A stretch of DNA of 39,601 nucleotides, from the NCBI GenBank assembly GCA_017441705.1, contig JAFRWU010000018.1:1-39601 (forward strand), given 5' to 3'. The translations under genes and the position numbers were made by a program. This document shows positions 32,592 to 39,601 of this stretch, piece by piece (within the stretch, counting starts at the first letter, position 1; each line of letters opens with the position of its first letter). The stretch comes from Clostridia bacterium (GTDB lineage Bacteria > Bacillota > Clostridia > Oscillospirales > QAMX01). A model generated the notes under the pieces. The model did not search any database, was not told where the DNA came from, and saw nothing but the letters and a program-made list of their open reading frames with translations.

Positions 32592-32632
32592 GAAAAGCCG
32601 TCCCCTTCCCGCCGGGAAGGGGACGGCTTTTC
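32592..32632. terminator. Long bidirectional terminator, 19-bp perfect stem
   Basis: The two arms (32592-32610 and 32614-32632) pair perfectly over 19 bp around a 3-base loop. It separates the converging GH16 and zinc-ribbon genes and can end both. Confidence 0.9.
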
Positions 32633-32650
32633 GTCTTTGTCACGCAGGGA

Positions 32651-33607
32651 TCACATGGTCCTCTGGGAGACGGCGCGGATGGCGGCAAGCTGCCAGTCGT
32701 AGTTGTCGGCGTGGATGACGCTTCCGCAGTATTCGCATCTGGCGGAGGAGTTCACGTCCAGCGGCGCACCGCAGTTCGGGCAGAAGATCTTCTTCACGCC
32801 CGCCGTGGCCGAGGTGGTCCTGCCCTTGGAGCGGACCAGATCCCATTCGTAGGTCATGAACTTTTCGCGGGTGCGGTCGCCGGAAATCAGGTTTCCGGTG
32901 TTGTCGTCCAGAGTGTAATCCACGATCCTGGTCTGCAGCACGGCGGTGATCAGGTCGTTTTCCGGCGTCTGCCGGAAGCCCTTGAGCGAGACGCCCATCA
33001 CCGCGATCCGCTCCACGTAATTGGTGCGGTGACCGGTCTTATACGCCTGAAGCTGGCGCTCCATCTGCGTATAAAGCGCGTCGGAGAAGTAGGGGCGCAG
33101 CGGCTCGATATCCTTGGCGGTCCATCCGTTCTGCATCTGCACGTAGAGGTTGGAAAGCTTTTCGCGGAAGGCCTCCTCGTTGAAATCGGGGTCGATGGGA
33201 TAGTATTCGTTCATGGGACGCAGGGGCGGCTGTTCCTGTCTCTGCATACGGGCGGGAGCGTTCGCGGGCGTGGATCCGCCCTTTCCTTTGCGCAGCACGA
33301 ACAGGGCGAAAACCGCGATCACCACAAGGATGAGAACGATCTTGAGCGGCCAGGGAAGAAGGAAAAACAGTTCAAACAAAATCCCCAGAAGACCGCCGGA
33401 TCCGCCGGATCCGTCGGAATCGGAATCGCTTCCGCCTCCCCAGTCGCTGTCGCCGCCTCCCCAGTCGCTGCCGCCGCCTCCGCCGAAGTCGAAGTCGTTG
33501 TCTCCCGAATAATCACCGAAGTCGATCGCCGCGCAGGGGATGACCGTCACGGCGGCGACCAGCGTCAGGACCAGGAGTAACGCCAGAAGTATTCTTGCCC
33601 TTTTCAT
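32651..33607 (-). CDS. Tim44-like membrane protein with C-terminal zinc ribbon
   Basis: 318 residues. A signal peptide (LLALLLVLTLVAAVTVIPCA) is followed by a Gly/Ser/Asp/Trp-rich segment (30-72, GGGSDWGGGDSDWGGG), a hydrophobic membrane stretch (about 73-105), a Tim44-like domain of about 150 residues (NLYVQMQNGWTAKD, YTQMERQLQAYKTG) and a zinc ribbon (CPNCGAP with CEYCGS). Such proteins are widespread in Bacillota and Cyanobacteria; the role is not settled, with membrane-linked binding of small ligands or proteins suggested. The start was chosen for the AGAGAGGAAAG in front of ATG 33607. It lies 83 bases after the metal ATPase gene on the same strand, with an imperfect hairpin (33660-33686) lacking a T run between them. 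Confidence 0.8.
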   Translation of the reverse strand: MKRARILLALLLVLTLVAAVTVIPCAAIDFGDYSGDNDFDFGGGGGSDWGGGDSDWGGGSDSDSDGSGGSGGLLGILFELFFLLPWPLKIVLILVVIAVFALFVLRKGKGGSTPANAPARMQRQEQPPLRPMNEYYPIDPDFNEEAFREKLSNLYVQMQNGWTAKDIEPLRPYFSDALYTQMERQLQAYKTGHRTNYVERIAVMGVSLKGFRQTPENDLITAVLQTRIVDYTLDDNTGNLISGDRTREKFMTYEWDLVRSKGRTTSATAGVKKIFCPNCGAPLDVNSSARCEYCGSVIHADNYDWQLAAIRAVSQRTM

Positions 33608-33690
33608 ACCGCTTTCCTCTCTTGCTCTGCCATCGTATTTCCCCGCGGATCGCGCCGGTCCGGAACCCGCGGGGGGTGGTTTCCGGCCGG

Positions 33691-35757
33691 TTATTTGATT
33701 TTCATGGTGCGCAGGGCGTTCAGGACGCACAAGAGCGCGACGCCCACGTCGGCGAAAACGGCGATCCACATGGTGGTCAGTCCGAAAACGCTGAGAGTCA
33801 GGACCAGAAGCTTGACGAAGAGCGCGAAGACCACGTTTTCACGGGCGATGCGCATGGTGCGCCGGGCGCAGAGGACGGCGCGGCCGATTTTCGCCGGATC
33901 GTCGTCGGTCAGGACCACGTCGGCGGCCTCTCTCGCCGCATCGCTTCCCAGGGCGCCCATGGCGAAGCCCACGTCGGCCCGCATGATCACGGGCGCATCG
34001 TTGATGCCGTCGCCCGCAAAGGCCACGGTCTCGCCGCCGCCGAGCAGATCTTCCACCTTTTTGACTTTTTCATCGGGCAAAAGTTCCGCGTAGTACTCCC
34101 GGATCGCCAGCCTTTCCGCCACCGCCTCCGCGGCCGCTCTGCCGTCTCCGGTGAGCATGACGATCCTTTTGACGCCGAGCTTTTCCAGCTTCCGGAGAGC
34201 GTCCGGCGCGCTCTTTTTGATTTTGTCGGAAATCACGATATGACCGAGGTATTCGCCCTCCCGGGCGATATGCACCACGCTGCCCGCGTGACGGCAGTCG
34301 TCGGTCCGCGTGACGTTCTTCGCCGCCATCAGCTTTTCGTTTCCGACGTATATCTTCTTTCCGTCGATCACAGCCTCCACGCCGAGGCCGGCCAGCTCTT
34401 TGACCTCGCTTACGCGGGTCTTGTCGATATGGCCTCCGTGGGCGCGGATGATCGATTCGGCGATGGGATGGGTGGAATAGCTTTCCGCCGCCGCGGCCAC
34501 GTCCAGAAGCTCCCCTTCGGAGATCTCCTGCGGGTGAATGACGCTCACCTCAAAGCTCCCCTCGGTCAGCGTGCCGGTTTTGTCGAACACGGCCGAGGTG
34601 ACGCGGGAAAGCGGATCGAAAAGGTTGGCTCCCTTGACGAGGATCCCCTCCCGCGCGGCGCCCCCGACGCCGCCGAAAAAGGCCAATGGCACCGAAATCA
34701 CCAGGGCGCAGGGACAGGAGATCACCAGGAAGGTCAGCGCCCGGTAGATCCAGGTGCGGAAATCGCCGAGGAACAGAGGCGGAACCACGGCGAGCAGCAC
34801 CGCCGCGCCCACCACGACCGGCGTATAGATCCGGGCGAAACGGGTGATAAAGGCCTCGGTCTTCGCCTTGCGGTCGGCCGAATGCTCCACCATGTTCAGG
34901 ATACGGGCGACGGTGCTTTCCCCGTAAGGGCGCAGGACCCTGATCCGGATCATGCCGGAAAGCGCGACGCCTCCGCCCGGCACCTCGTCGTCCGGTCCGA
35001 CGTTTTTCGGCAGATTCTCGCCGGTCAGGGCCGAAAGATCCAGCCGGCTTTCCCCTTCGATCACCACGCCGTCCAGGGGAATGCGCTCCCCGGGGCGTAC
35101 CGTGATGATCTCGCCGATCCGGACCTCCTCCGGGCTCACGACGGTTTCGGTCCCGTCCCGTGTGACGCAGGCGGTTTCGGGCTTGATCGCCATCATGGCG
35201 GCGATAGAGCGGCGGCTTTTCCCCACCGCCAGATCCTGCAGCCCTTCCCCGATCTGATAAAAGAGCATGACCGCCGCGGCCTCCGGGTATTCCCCGATGG
35301 CGACGGCGCCGATCCCGGCGACCGTCATCAGGAAGGCCTCGTCCAGAAGCTCTCCGTGGATCAGGCCGAAAAAGGCTTCCTTCATCACGTCGAATCCCGC
35401 AAAGAGCCAGGCCGCGAGGAACAGCCCGATCCTTACGTATCCCTCCGGCACGAAAAAGGCGGCGATGAAGAGCGCGGCGGCGATCCCGATCAGGATCCAT
35501 TTGCCTTTGCCCTCTTCCTCTTCTTCCCCGCCGTGGTGATGGTCGTGCCCGTGGGAATGATGATGCCCGTGATTATGCTCCCCGTGATCGTGATCCTCAT
35601 GATCGTGATCTTCATGGCCGTGTTCTTCGCGTCTGCATCCGTCGCGGTCGTGATCGTGCCCTTCATGATCGTGTCCGCCGTTTCCCGGCGTTTCCTCATG
35701 CGCGTCTCCGCACGGTCCGCCGTGCGGCTGCCGGAGAGTTTTTTCTTCCTCTTCCAT
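33691..35757 (-). CDS. Zn/Cd/Pb-type P1B ATPase with His-rich N terminus
   Basis: 688 residues. Instead of the usual HMA domain, residues 29-75 hold about 20 histidines in HDH/HGH repeats with Asp and Glu. The P-type core follows: TGEN at 245-248, the transport site C348-P-C350 (ISCPCALV), the phosphorylated D392 (DKTGTLT), the P1B HP motif (YSTHPIAES), and the hinge GDGINDAP. The membrane Asp of the zinc/cadmium/lead subgroup is D670 (ADVGVALLCVLNALR). It would pump Zn2+ and similar ions out of the cell. It lies downstream of an SmtB-like sensor gene, whose zinc ligands agree. The ribosome binding site is weak (AAGGATGG, distant). Confidence 0.93.
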   Translation of the reverse strand: MEEEEKTLRQPHGGPCGDAHEETPGNGGHDHEGHDHDRDGCRREEHGHEDHDHEDHDHGEHNHGHHHSHGHDHHHGGEEEEEGKGKWILIGIAAALFIAAFFVPEGYVRIGLFLAAWLFAGFDVMKEAFFGLIHGELLDEAFLMTVAGIGAVAIGEYPEAAAVMLFYQIGEGLQDLAVGKSRRSIAAMMAIKPETACVTRDGTETVVSPEEVRIGEIITVRPGERIPLDGVVIEGESRLDLSALTGENLPKNVGPDDEVPGGGVALSGMIRIRVLRPYGESTVARILNMVEHSADRKAKTEAFITRFARIYTPVVVGAAVLLAVVPPLFLGDFRTWIYRALTFLVISCPCALVISVPLAFFGGVGGAAREGILVKGANLFDPLSRVTSAVFDKTGTLTEGSFEVSVIHPQEISEGELLDVAAAAESYSTHPIAESIIRAHGGHIDKTRVSEVKELAGLGVEAVIDGKKIYVGNEKLMAAKNVTRTDDCRHAGSVVHIAREGEYLGHIVISDKIKKSAPDALRKLEKLGVKRIVMLTGDGRAAAEAVAERLAIREYYAELLPDEKVKKVEDLLGGGETVAFAGDGINDAPVIMRADVGFAMGALGSDAAREAADVVLTDDDPAKIGRAVLCARRTMRIARENVVFALFVKLLVLTLSVFGLTTMWIAVFADVGVALLCVLNALRTMKIK

Positions 35758-35779
35758 CGTATTATACCATCCTTTTTCG

Positions 35780-35815
35780 CCGGAGGAAAGAGGGTTTTCC
35801 CTTTTTATCCTCCGG
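35780..35815 (-). promoter_or_regulatory. Hairpin in the gap between the ArsR-type and ATPase genes
   Basis: CCGGAGGA (35780-35787) pairs with TCCTCCGG (35808-35815), with an inner AGGG/CCCT stem. On the coding strand it is followed by A and G, not T, so it is not a plain terminator. A TATAAT sequence lies between it and the ATPase start. It could control readthrough or mRNA stability. Confidence 0.4.
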
Positions 35816-35838
35816 AAGATATGATTCCTGCGGATTTC

Positions 35839-36204
35839 TTACCTGCCGGTCTCTTCCTGCCGGTCCTCGGTCAGATGTTCGAACCCCATTTCGATGATCA
35901 TGCGGACGTGGGCGTCGGCCAGAGCGTAATACACCTGCTTGCCCTCCCGGCGCGCCTTCACGAGATTGCTCTCCCGGAGGGTGCGAAGCTGATGCGACAC
36001 CGCCGACTGGGAAAGGCCGGAGAGCTCGGTCAGAGCGCACACGCACATCTCCGATTCCCATAGGGCGTAAAGGAGCTTGACTCTGGTAGGATCGGCGAAA
36101 ATCGAGTAGAGCCCCGCGAGTTCCCGAAAGAGCTCTTCCCGCGGCAGCTTCTCCCGCACCTGCGCCAAAAGGCCGCTGTGGTCGTGCGACGGCTTGCCGT
36201 TCAT
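35839..36204 (-). CDS. ArsR/SmtB family zinc sensor repressor
   Basis: 121 residues. The winged helix is clear (LTELSGLSQSAVSHQLRTLR, then the wing KARREGKQVYYAL). Two metal sites can be read: an alpha3N-type site with C54 and C56 (EMCVCAL), perhaps with H7/H9, and an alpha5-type site D97-x-H99 with H110 and E113. This alpha5 spacing (0, +2, +13, +16) is that of SmtB-type zinc sensors. The start at 36204 follows GGAGGCGCATAT; another ATG is at 36222. It precedes the metal ATPase gene on the same strand, so it is very likely the zinc-released repressor of that exporter. Confidence 0.92.
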   Translation of the reverse strand: MNGKPSHDHSGLLAQVREKLPREELFRELAGLYSIFADPTRVKLLYALWESEMCVCALTELSGLSQSAVSHQLRTLRESNLVKARREGKQVYYALADAHVRMIIEMGFEHLTEDRQEETGR

Positions 36205-36220
36205 ATATGCGCCTCCGTTC

Positions 36221-36267
36221 ATATGTTTATTTGCTCATATATTAGCACTGTCTAACGCCGTTGTCAA
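36221..36267 (-). promoter_or_regulatory. Zinc-sensor promoter with overlapping dyad operator
   Basis: On the minus strand TTGACA (36267-36262) and TAATAT (36244-36239) are 17 bases apart. The dyad ATATG/CATAT (36221-36240), spaced by 10 bases, overlaps the -10 box and the expected start site, as expected for SmtB/CzrA-type repression. Confidence 0.65.
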
Positions 36268-36276
36268 CCCCTTTTC

Positions 36277-36305
36277 TTGTCTTTTTTTCCGCTTTGTGGT
36301 AAGAT
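36277..36305 (+). promoter_or_regulatory. Promoter of the TIM-barrel gene
   Basis: TTGTCT (36277-36282) and TAAGAT (36300-36305) are 17 bases apart, 27 bases before the start codon. It is divergent from the zinc-sensor promoter, about 10 bases from its -35 box. Confidence 0.6.
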
Positions 36306-36332
36306 ACGAAAAAAGCGAAAGGACCCGGGACC

Positions 36333-37151
36333 ATGCGTTTGCCCCTTTATCTTTCCACAGGCGCCTTCACCGGCCGGGTCAACGGCCGGAATCCCGCGCT
36401 TCTCTTCGAGGCGGCGAAGGTTTTCCCCGTGACGGGGTTCGAGCTGATGATTTTCGACGAGCTTTACGCCCCTTCTCCGACCCTCTTCCCCGCCTACCGC
36501 GCGGCGGGGATCCGGATCCCTCTTCTCCACGCCGACAAGAAGATCGGCGATTTCATGAGCCTTCCGGACGGTGAGGAAAAAGCCCTCGCTCTGTTCGAGG
36601 AGAATCTGGCCCTCGCGCGTCTCGCCGGGGCGGGAGGGCTTGTGACCCACTGCTGGGGCATGCCGCCCAGCGACCTTCATACCGATCTGATCTACCGGCG
36701 GGTGGGTCTTCTCAAAAAGCGCGCCGAGGAGGCGGGCCTTCTGCTTCTGGTGGAAAACTGCGTCTGCGCAAACCATACGCCGCTTTATCACCTGCGGAAC
36801 CTGCGCGCGCTCTATCCCGATATCGCCTTCACGGTGGATACGCGCTGCTCCGAATTCCACGGAGAGCTCCCCGAAACCCTTGCCGACCGGGATCTCTTTC
36901 AAAACGTCCGGCATCTGCACATCAACGATTACAGGGGCGGCGTCAAAGACTGGGCCTCCCGTTATCCCATCCCCCGGCCTCCCATGGGGCAGATCGACTG
37001 GCAGGAGGTCTTTTCCTCCCTCGCCTCCCTCGGATACGCGGGGAGCGTGACTCTCGAGGCGCCGGCGATGCTTCCCGAGGGGCTTGACGTCGCCGCCCTT
37101 TCCGAAACTCTTTCCTTCCTCGACCGGGGCTTTTCCGGCGCCGGTTTGTGA
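36333..37151 (+). CDS. Sugar phosphate isomerase/epimerase family TIM barrel
   Basis: 272 residues of the xylose isomerase-like superfamily. Metal-site landmarks are the glutamate in LLLVENCV (about 138-145), the aspartate in FTVDTR (about 172), the HLHINDY strand (about 193) and the glutamate in VTLEAP (about 240). The barrel begins LPLYLSTGAF. Such proteins epimerise or isomerise sugars or inositols or act as endonuclease IV relatives; this one is closer to the sugar group. AAAGGA lies about 10 bases before the start. It is transcribed alone. Confidence 0.82.
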   Translation: MRLPLYLSTGAFTGRVNGRNPALLFEAAKVFPVTGFELMIFDELYAPSPTLFPAYRAAGIRIPLLHADKKIGDFMSLPDGEEKALALFEENLALARLAGAGGLVTHCWGMPPSDLHTDLIYRRVGLLKKRAEEAGLLLLVENCVCANHTPLYHLRNLRALYPDIAFTVDTRCSEFHGELPETLADRDLFQNVRHLHINDYRGGVKDWASRYPIPRPPMGQIDWQEVFSSLASLGYAGSVTLEAPAMLPEGLDVAALSETLSFLDRGFSGAGL

Positions 37152-37170
37152 TCCGAATAAGCCTGCGGCA

Positions 37171-37205
37171 AAAAGGACGGACGACCGTATGTCGTCCGTC
37201 CTTTT
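37171..37205. terminator. Terminator between converging genes
   Basis: AAAAGGACGGACGAC (37171-37185) pairs with GTCGTCCGTCCTTTT (37191-37205), 15 bp around a CGTAT loop, ending in five T. It can serve both sides. Confidence 0.92.
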
Positions 37206-37272
37206 TCGGCAGCGCTTCCTCCGGCGCGGCAAATCCGCGCCGTCTTTCCCTCTTCGCGGAGCTTCTGATCCC

Positions 37273-39510
37273 TCACCCCAGTTCCGCGAGATAGATCGAC
37301 ACGCGGTTCTGGATATACTCCGCGGCTTTCTCCGCCGTGATCTCGCCCGCAAAGAAGCGGTTCGCCTCGCTGGTCAAAACCTCGTTGATTTCGCTTGCTA
37401 TATACACGAACTGGTCCGCCTTCCCGATCCACTCCTCGGTCAGCGCGCGGCTCTCGGATCCGGATTTCTGCCCGTAGCTCTCCAGGATCGCGCCGTTCTC
37501 CTTCACGTTGATCGAGTACCCTTCGATCTCTTCCGTCTTTTCCCCGTTTTTGATCAGGCACGTTCCTCCTGTACTGCCTTCGTCCGCTCCCTCCGCAAGG
37601 TCGGTCAGGAAGACGAAATCCATGAAGTCCTTCGCAGCCTCTTCATACTTCTCGTTTTTCACGATCCCGAGAAAATACGGCGTATAGACTTCCGGGCCTT
37701 GATGCACCCGCGACGGCAGCCAGAAGTACACGTAACGGTTCCCGCCTTCGTCATAATCGTCCGATGCGACGCCCCGCGAAAAGGTCGTCATGCTCATTTG
37801 GGAATAGACGTCGCTGTGCGCGTTCGTATAAGTGTCGACCTCTTCCTGTGTTGGGCAGGAACCGCAGTAGTTCAGAACCTTTTCAAAATCCCCGTCGACA
37901 AAACGGCAGGTCCCCGCGCCCCAGTCGATCCATTCGTCCAGCCGCCGCAGTCCGTAGAACTCGAAGGCGATGGTGCGTTCCGTCCGTTTCTTGGTCTCCG
38001 GATCCTTTTCGTCGATAAAGCCGAAGAAGTCTTCCATCGTCCGGAAACCGCTCTCCGGATAAAGGTTTTCTTTTATCTTATACCCGTAAAGCCAGAAGGT
38101 CCGCGGCAGAAAATATGATTTGCCCCCGACGCGTGCCGTGTCGACGAGGCTTTTATAGAGCACGCCGTCTTCAAAGAGAGCCGGCATCCCCTCTTCCAGA
38201 TCCAGAAGCAGTCCTTTCCCCGCGTAATTCCGGAGCAAAAGCCGGTCGCTCGAAGCGATCAGCGCGACCTCCCCGGAAAGGAGCGCCTTGTTCAGATCCT
38301 CCGGCGTGTCGAATTTTTTGATCGTGATCGCGTACTTGTCGGACATCCGGTTGTACCGAAGGACCTTCTGCGCAAGATCCCTTCCGTACTCCTTGATTGT
38401 CCCGAGAGTAATCACCGGTTTTTCCTCTTCTTCCTCTCCCGGGGAAAGCAAGACGAGGTGTTCCTCCCCTAAAACCAGGATCCGCCCGTCGGAAAGCGGC
38501 AGGATCCGCCCGATCACCGTCGCGGAGGTAAAGCCGTACCGCGCGAGGTCCGCAAGTTTCCGGCAACCCTTCCCGTCGGTGACGTAAAGCACAGTCCCGG
38601 AGAAAAAGAGCCCGATCTCTCCGTCGGAAGCACAAGGGCCGGAGGCGCCAGCCTTCAACTCGATCCCCTTCTTTTCGATCTTTTTCATATCCGGGGACAG
38701 CGGGACCAGAAGGGAACGGGAACCCGTATCGTGAAGCAGGGCGTAGACGGTATCTCCCAGCCGCATGATCCCGCAAACGCTGCGCGGCGTCTCGGATTCG
38801 ACTCCGTACCCAATGGGAATATTTTCCGCCGGGGGGATCAGCTTTCCGTCGGTATAAACCTTTTGTTTGTTCACGAGATACTGATAGACCGCTTTCCCGT
38901 CGCTCGCCACCGTTGTCGGCCCTTGTGCCAGAAAAAAGCCGGCAGGAGGATCATCCCTGTTTGTGGAAACGATCCAGAGCTCCTTCCCGTCGGCACAGAG
39001 CGTCCCGTCCAGAAATTCGGCATACCGCTCGACGTCTTCATCGTCAGGATTTTCAATATGCGGCGTGCCGCGGAATTCGTAGAGCACGCCGTCGATCCGT
39101 TCCGCGGAGATCATAAAACCGTCGGTCGGAACTGCTTTCTTTTTTGCGGGAGAAAAGTCTTCCTTCAAAAAGCGGTATTCGGTTTGAAGGATCGTCCCGC
39201 TTCTGAAAAAGAGGGTGGTACCGTCCTCCTGCGGGAAGGGCATGTCAGACGATATGCTTTTCCCCACTAAAAGCCGGTAGCCGTTCTCTTCCGCCAGTAT
39301 ATCCAGCGGCTTTTCGTCTTCCGCGAGACCGAGATCCACGACCCGTCCGGCATAGGAAGCGCCGCTTTTGAAAACGTTCACGCGCCGGGCTCTGTTTTCC
39401 CCGTTTCCCGGATTTCCGTTGCAGGCCGCAAAGAGAGAAAGAAGCATGGCGGTAAGCAAGGCCGCCGCCCGGAGCTTTTTCACGGCGGCGCGCGGGTTTC
39501 TCTTTTTCAT
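37273..39510 (-). CDS. Large lipoprotein: propeller-like region plus solute-binding domain
   Basis: 745 residues. A lipoprotein signal ends LLSLFAAC (Cys 30). Residues about 40-360 are repeating beta segments with the VYALLHDTGS, DGEIGLFFSG and SDGRILVLGEE type of blade, suggesting a propeller. Residues about 370-745 are an extracellular solute-binding domain of the family 1 type (DRLLLRNYAGKGLLLDLEE, SYFLPRTFWLYGYKIKE, a long helical end AEKAAEYIQNRVSIYL). The protein would be held on the outer face of the membrane and bind a sugar-like ligand. No ABC permease genes follow within the window. AAGGGGG precedes the start. It is the last gene here. Confidence 0.8.
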   Translation of the reverse strand: MKKRNPRAAVKKLRAAALLTAMLLSLFAACNGNPGNGENRARRVNVFKSGASYAGRVVDLGLAEDEKPLDILAEENGYRLLVGKSISSDMPFPQEDGTTLFFRSGTILQTEYRFLKEDFSPAKKKAVPTDGFMISAERIDGVLYEFRGTPHIENPDDEDVERYAEFLDGTLCADGKELWIVSTNRDDPPAGFFLAQGPTTVASDGKAVYQYLVNKQKVYTDGKLIPPAENIPIGYGVESETPRSVCGIMRLGDTVYALLHDTGSRSLLVPLSPDMKKIEKKGIELKAGASGPCASDGEIGLFFSGTVLYVTDGKGCRKLADLARYGFTSATVIGRILPLSDGRILVLGEEHLVLLSPGEEEEEKPVITLGTIKEYGRDLAQKVLRYNRMSDKYAITIKKFDTPEDLNKALLSGEVALIASSDRLLLRNYAGKGLLLDLEEGMPALFEDGVLYKSLVDTARVGGKSYFLPRTFWLYGYKIKENLYPESGFRTMEDFFGFIDEKDPETKKRTERTIAFEFYGLRRLDEWIDWGAGTCRFVDGDFEKVLNYCGSCPTQEEVDTYTNAHSDVYSQMSMTTFSRGVASDDYDEGGNRYVYFWLPSRVHQGPEVYTPYFLGIVKNEKYEEAAKDFMDFVFLTDLAEGADEGSTGGTCLIKNGEKTEEIEGYSINVKENGAILESYGQKSGSESRALTEEWIGKADQFVYIASEINEVLTSEANRFFAGEITAEKAAEYIQNRVSIYLAELG

Positions 39511-39551
39511 CGTTTGTTTCCCCCTTTTTTCCTTCCTCCTGTATAGATTCT

Positions 39552-39580
39552 ATCATAGATTTGTATCATAACGGCATCAA
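39552..39580 (-). promoter_or_regulatory. Promoter of the large solute-binding lipoprotein gene
   Basis: On the minus strand TTGATG (39580-39575) and TATGAT (39557-39552) are 17 bases apart, about 45 bases before the start codon. Confidence 0.6.
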
Positions 39581-39601
39581 AATTGTAAATAAATTGTTAA
39601 C

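Noticed and set aside
33660..33686. Terminator between the ATPase and zinc-ribbon genes
   Set aside because: An imperfect stem with one mismatch and no T run; readthrough is as likely.
33595..36063. 822-codon plus-strand open frame opposite the metal ATPase
   Set aside because: The minus strand encodes an unmistakable P-type ATPase (CPC, DKTGT, GDGINDAP); this is its mirror.

Overview
The window reads as chromosome from an uncultured, carbohydrate-degrading member of the Bacillota, class Clostridia (Oscillospirales or Christensenellales type). This rests on strong purine-rich ribosome binding sites, TTGACA/TATAAT-type promoters, lipoproteins with Bacillota-style signal peptides, a TnpV-type transposon gene, a three-domain AmmeMemoRadiSam set and a DUF4838 secreted protein. 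No rRNA, intact tRNA or CRISPR array is present. The left 14.7 kb is visibly less GC-rich than the rest.

Layout. 1-3.2 kb: the 3' end of a secreted repeat protein (partial at the window edge) and a DUF4838 secreted glycosidase-like protein. 3.3-6.6 kb: a scarred mobile region holding tnpV, a 53-residue partner gene, a tRNA-Leu-like fragment and a scrap of large serine recombinase. Inside it lies an unusual gene that joins an XRE helix-turn-helix to a GH51 arabinofuranosidase. 6.7-14.6 kb: a redox cluster headed by a TetR gene with two perfect operators around a consensus promoter. It continues with a flavodoxin, an aldo/keto reductase, a truncated carboxymuconolactone decarboxylase start, an exported flavodoxin lipoprotein, a membrane DUF4405 / SUMF1-like / flavodoxin fusion, an FMN reductase, a DUF362 lipoprotein and an ArsP-type permease. 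Most of these redox parts are predicted to face outside the membrane.

14.8-25.7 kb, denser and GC-rich: a GNAT acetyltransferase, the AmmeMemoRadiSam pair (MEMO-AMMECR1 fusion plus radical SAM enzyme), an M14-like peptidase, a VOC plus GH28-like operon, an M42 aminopeptidase, a CE1-like esterase, an XRE membrane regulator and a CE15-like esterase. 25.9-32.5 kb: a GH95-like glycosidase with a cre-like site on its promoter, a two-gene minus-strand operon (propeller glycosidase-like protein and a large unknown), and a GH16 enzyme. None of these sugar enzymes has a signal peptide, which suggests intracellular processing of imported oligosaccharides.

32.6-39.6 kb: a Tim44-like zinc-ribbon membrane protein, a zinc/cadmium P-type ATPase with a His-rich N terminus under an SmtB-like sensor, a sugar isomerase-like TIM barrel, and a large lipoprotein joining a propeller-like region to a solute-binding domain. 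Most transcription units are closed by long, near-perfect hairpins. The most unusual items are the extracytoplasmic flavodoxin/heme cluster at 9.1-14.6 kb and the HTH-GH51 fusion at 4.2-6.4 kb.
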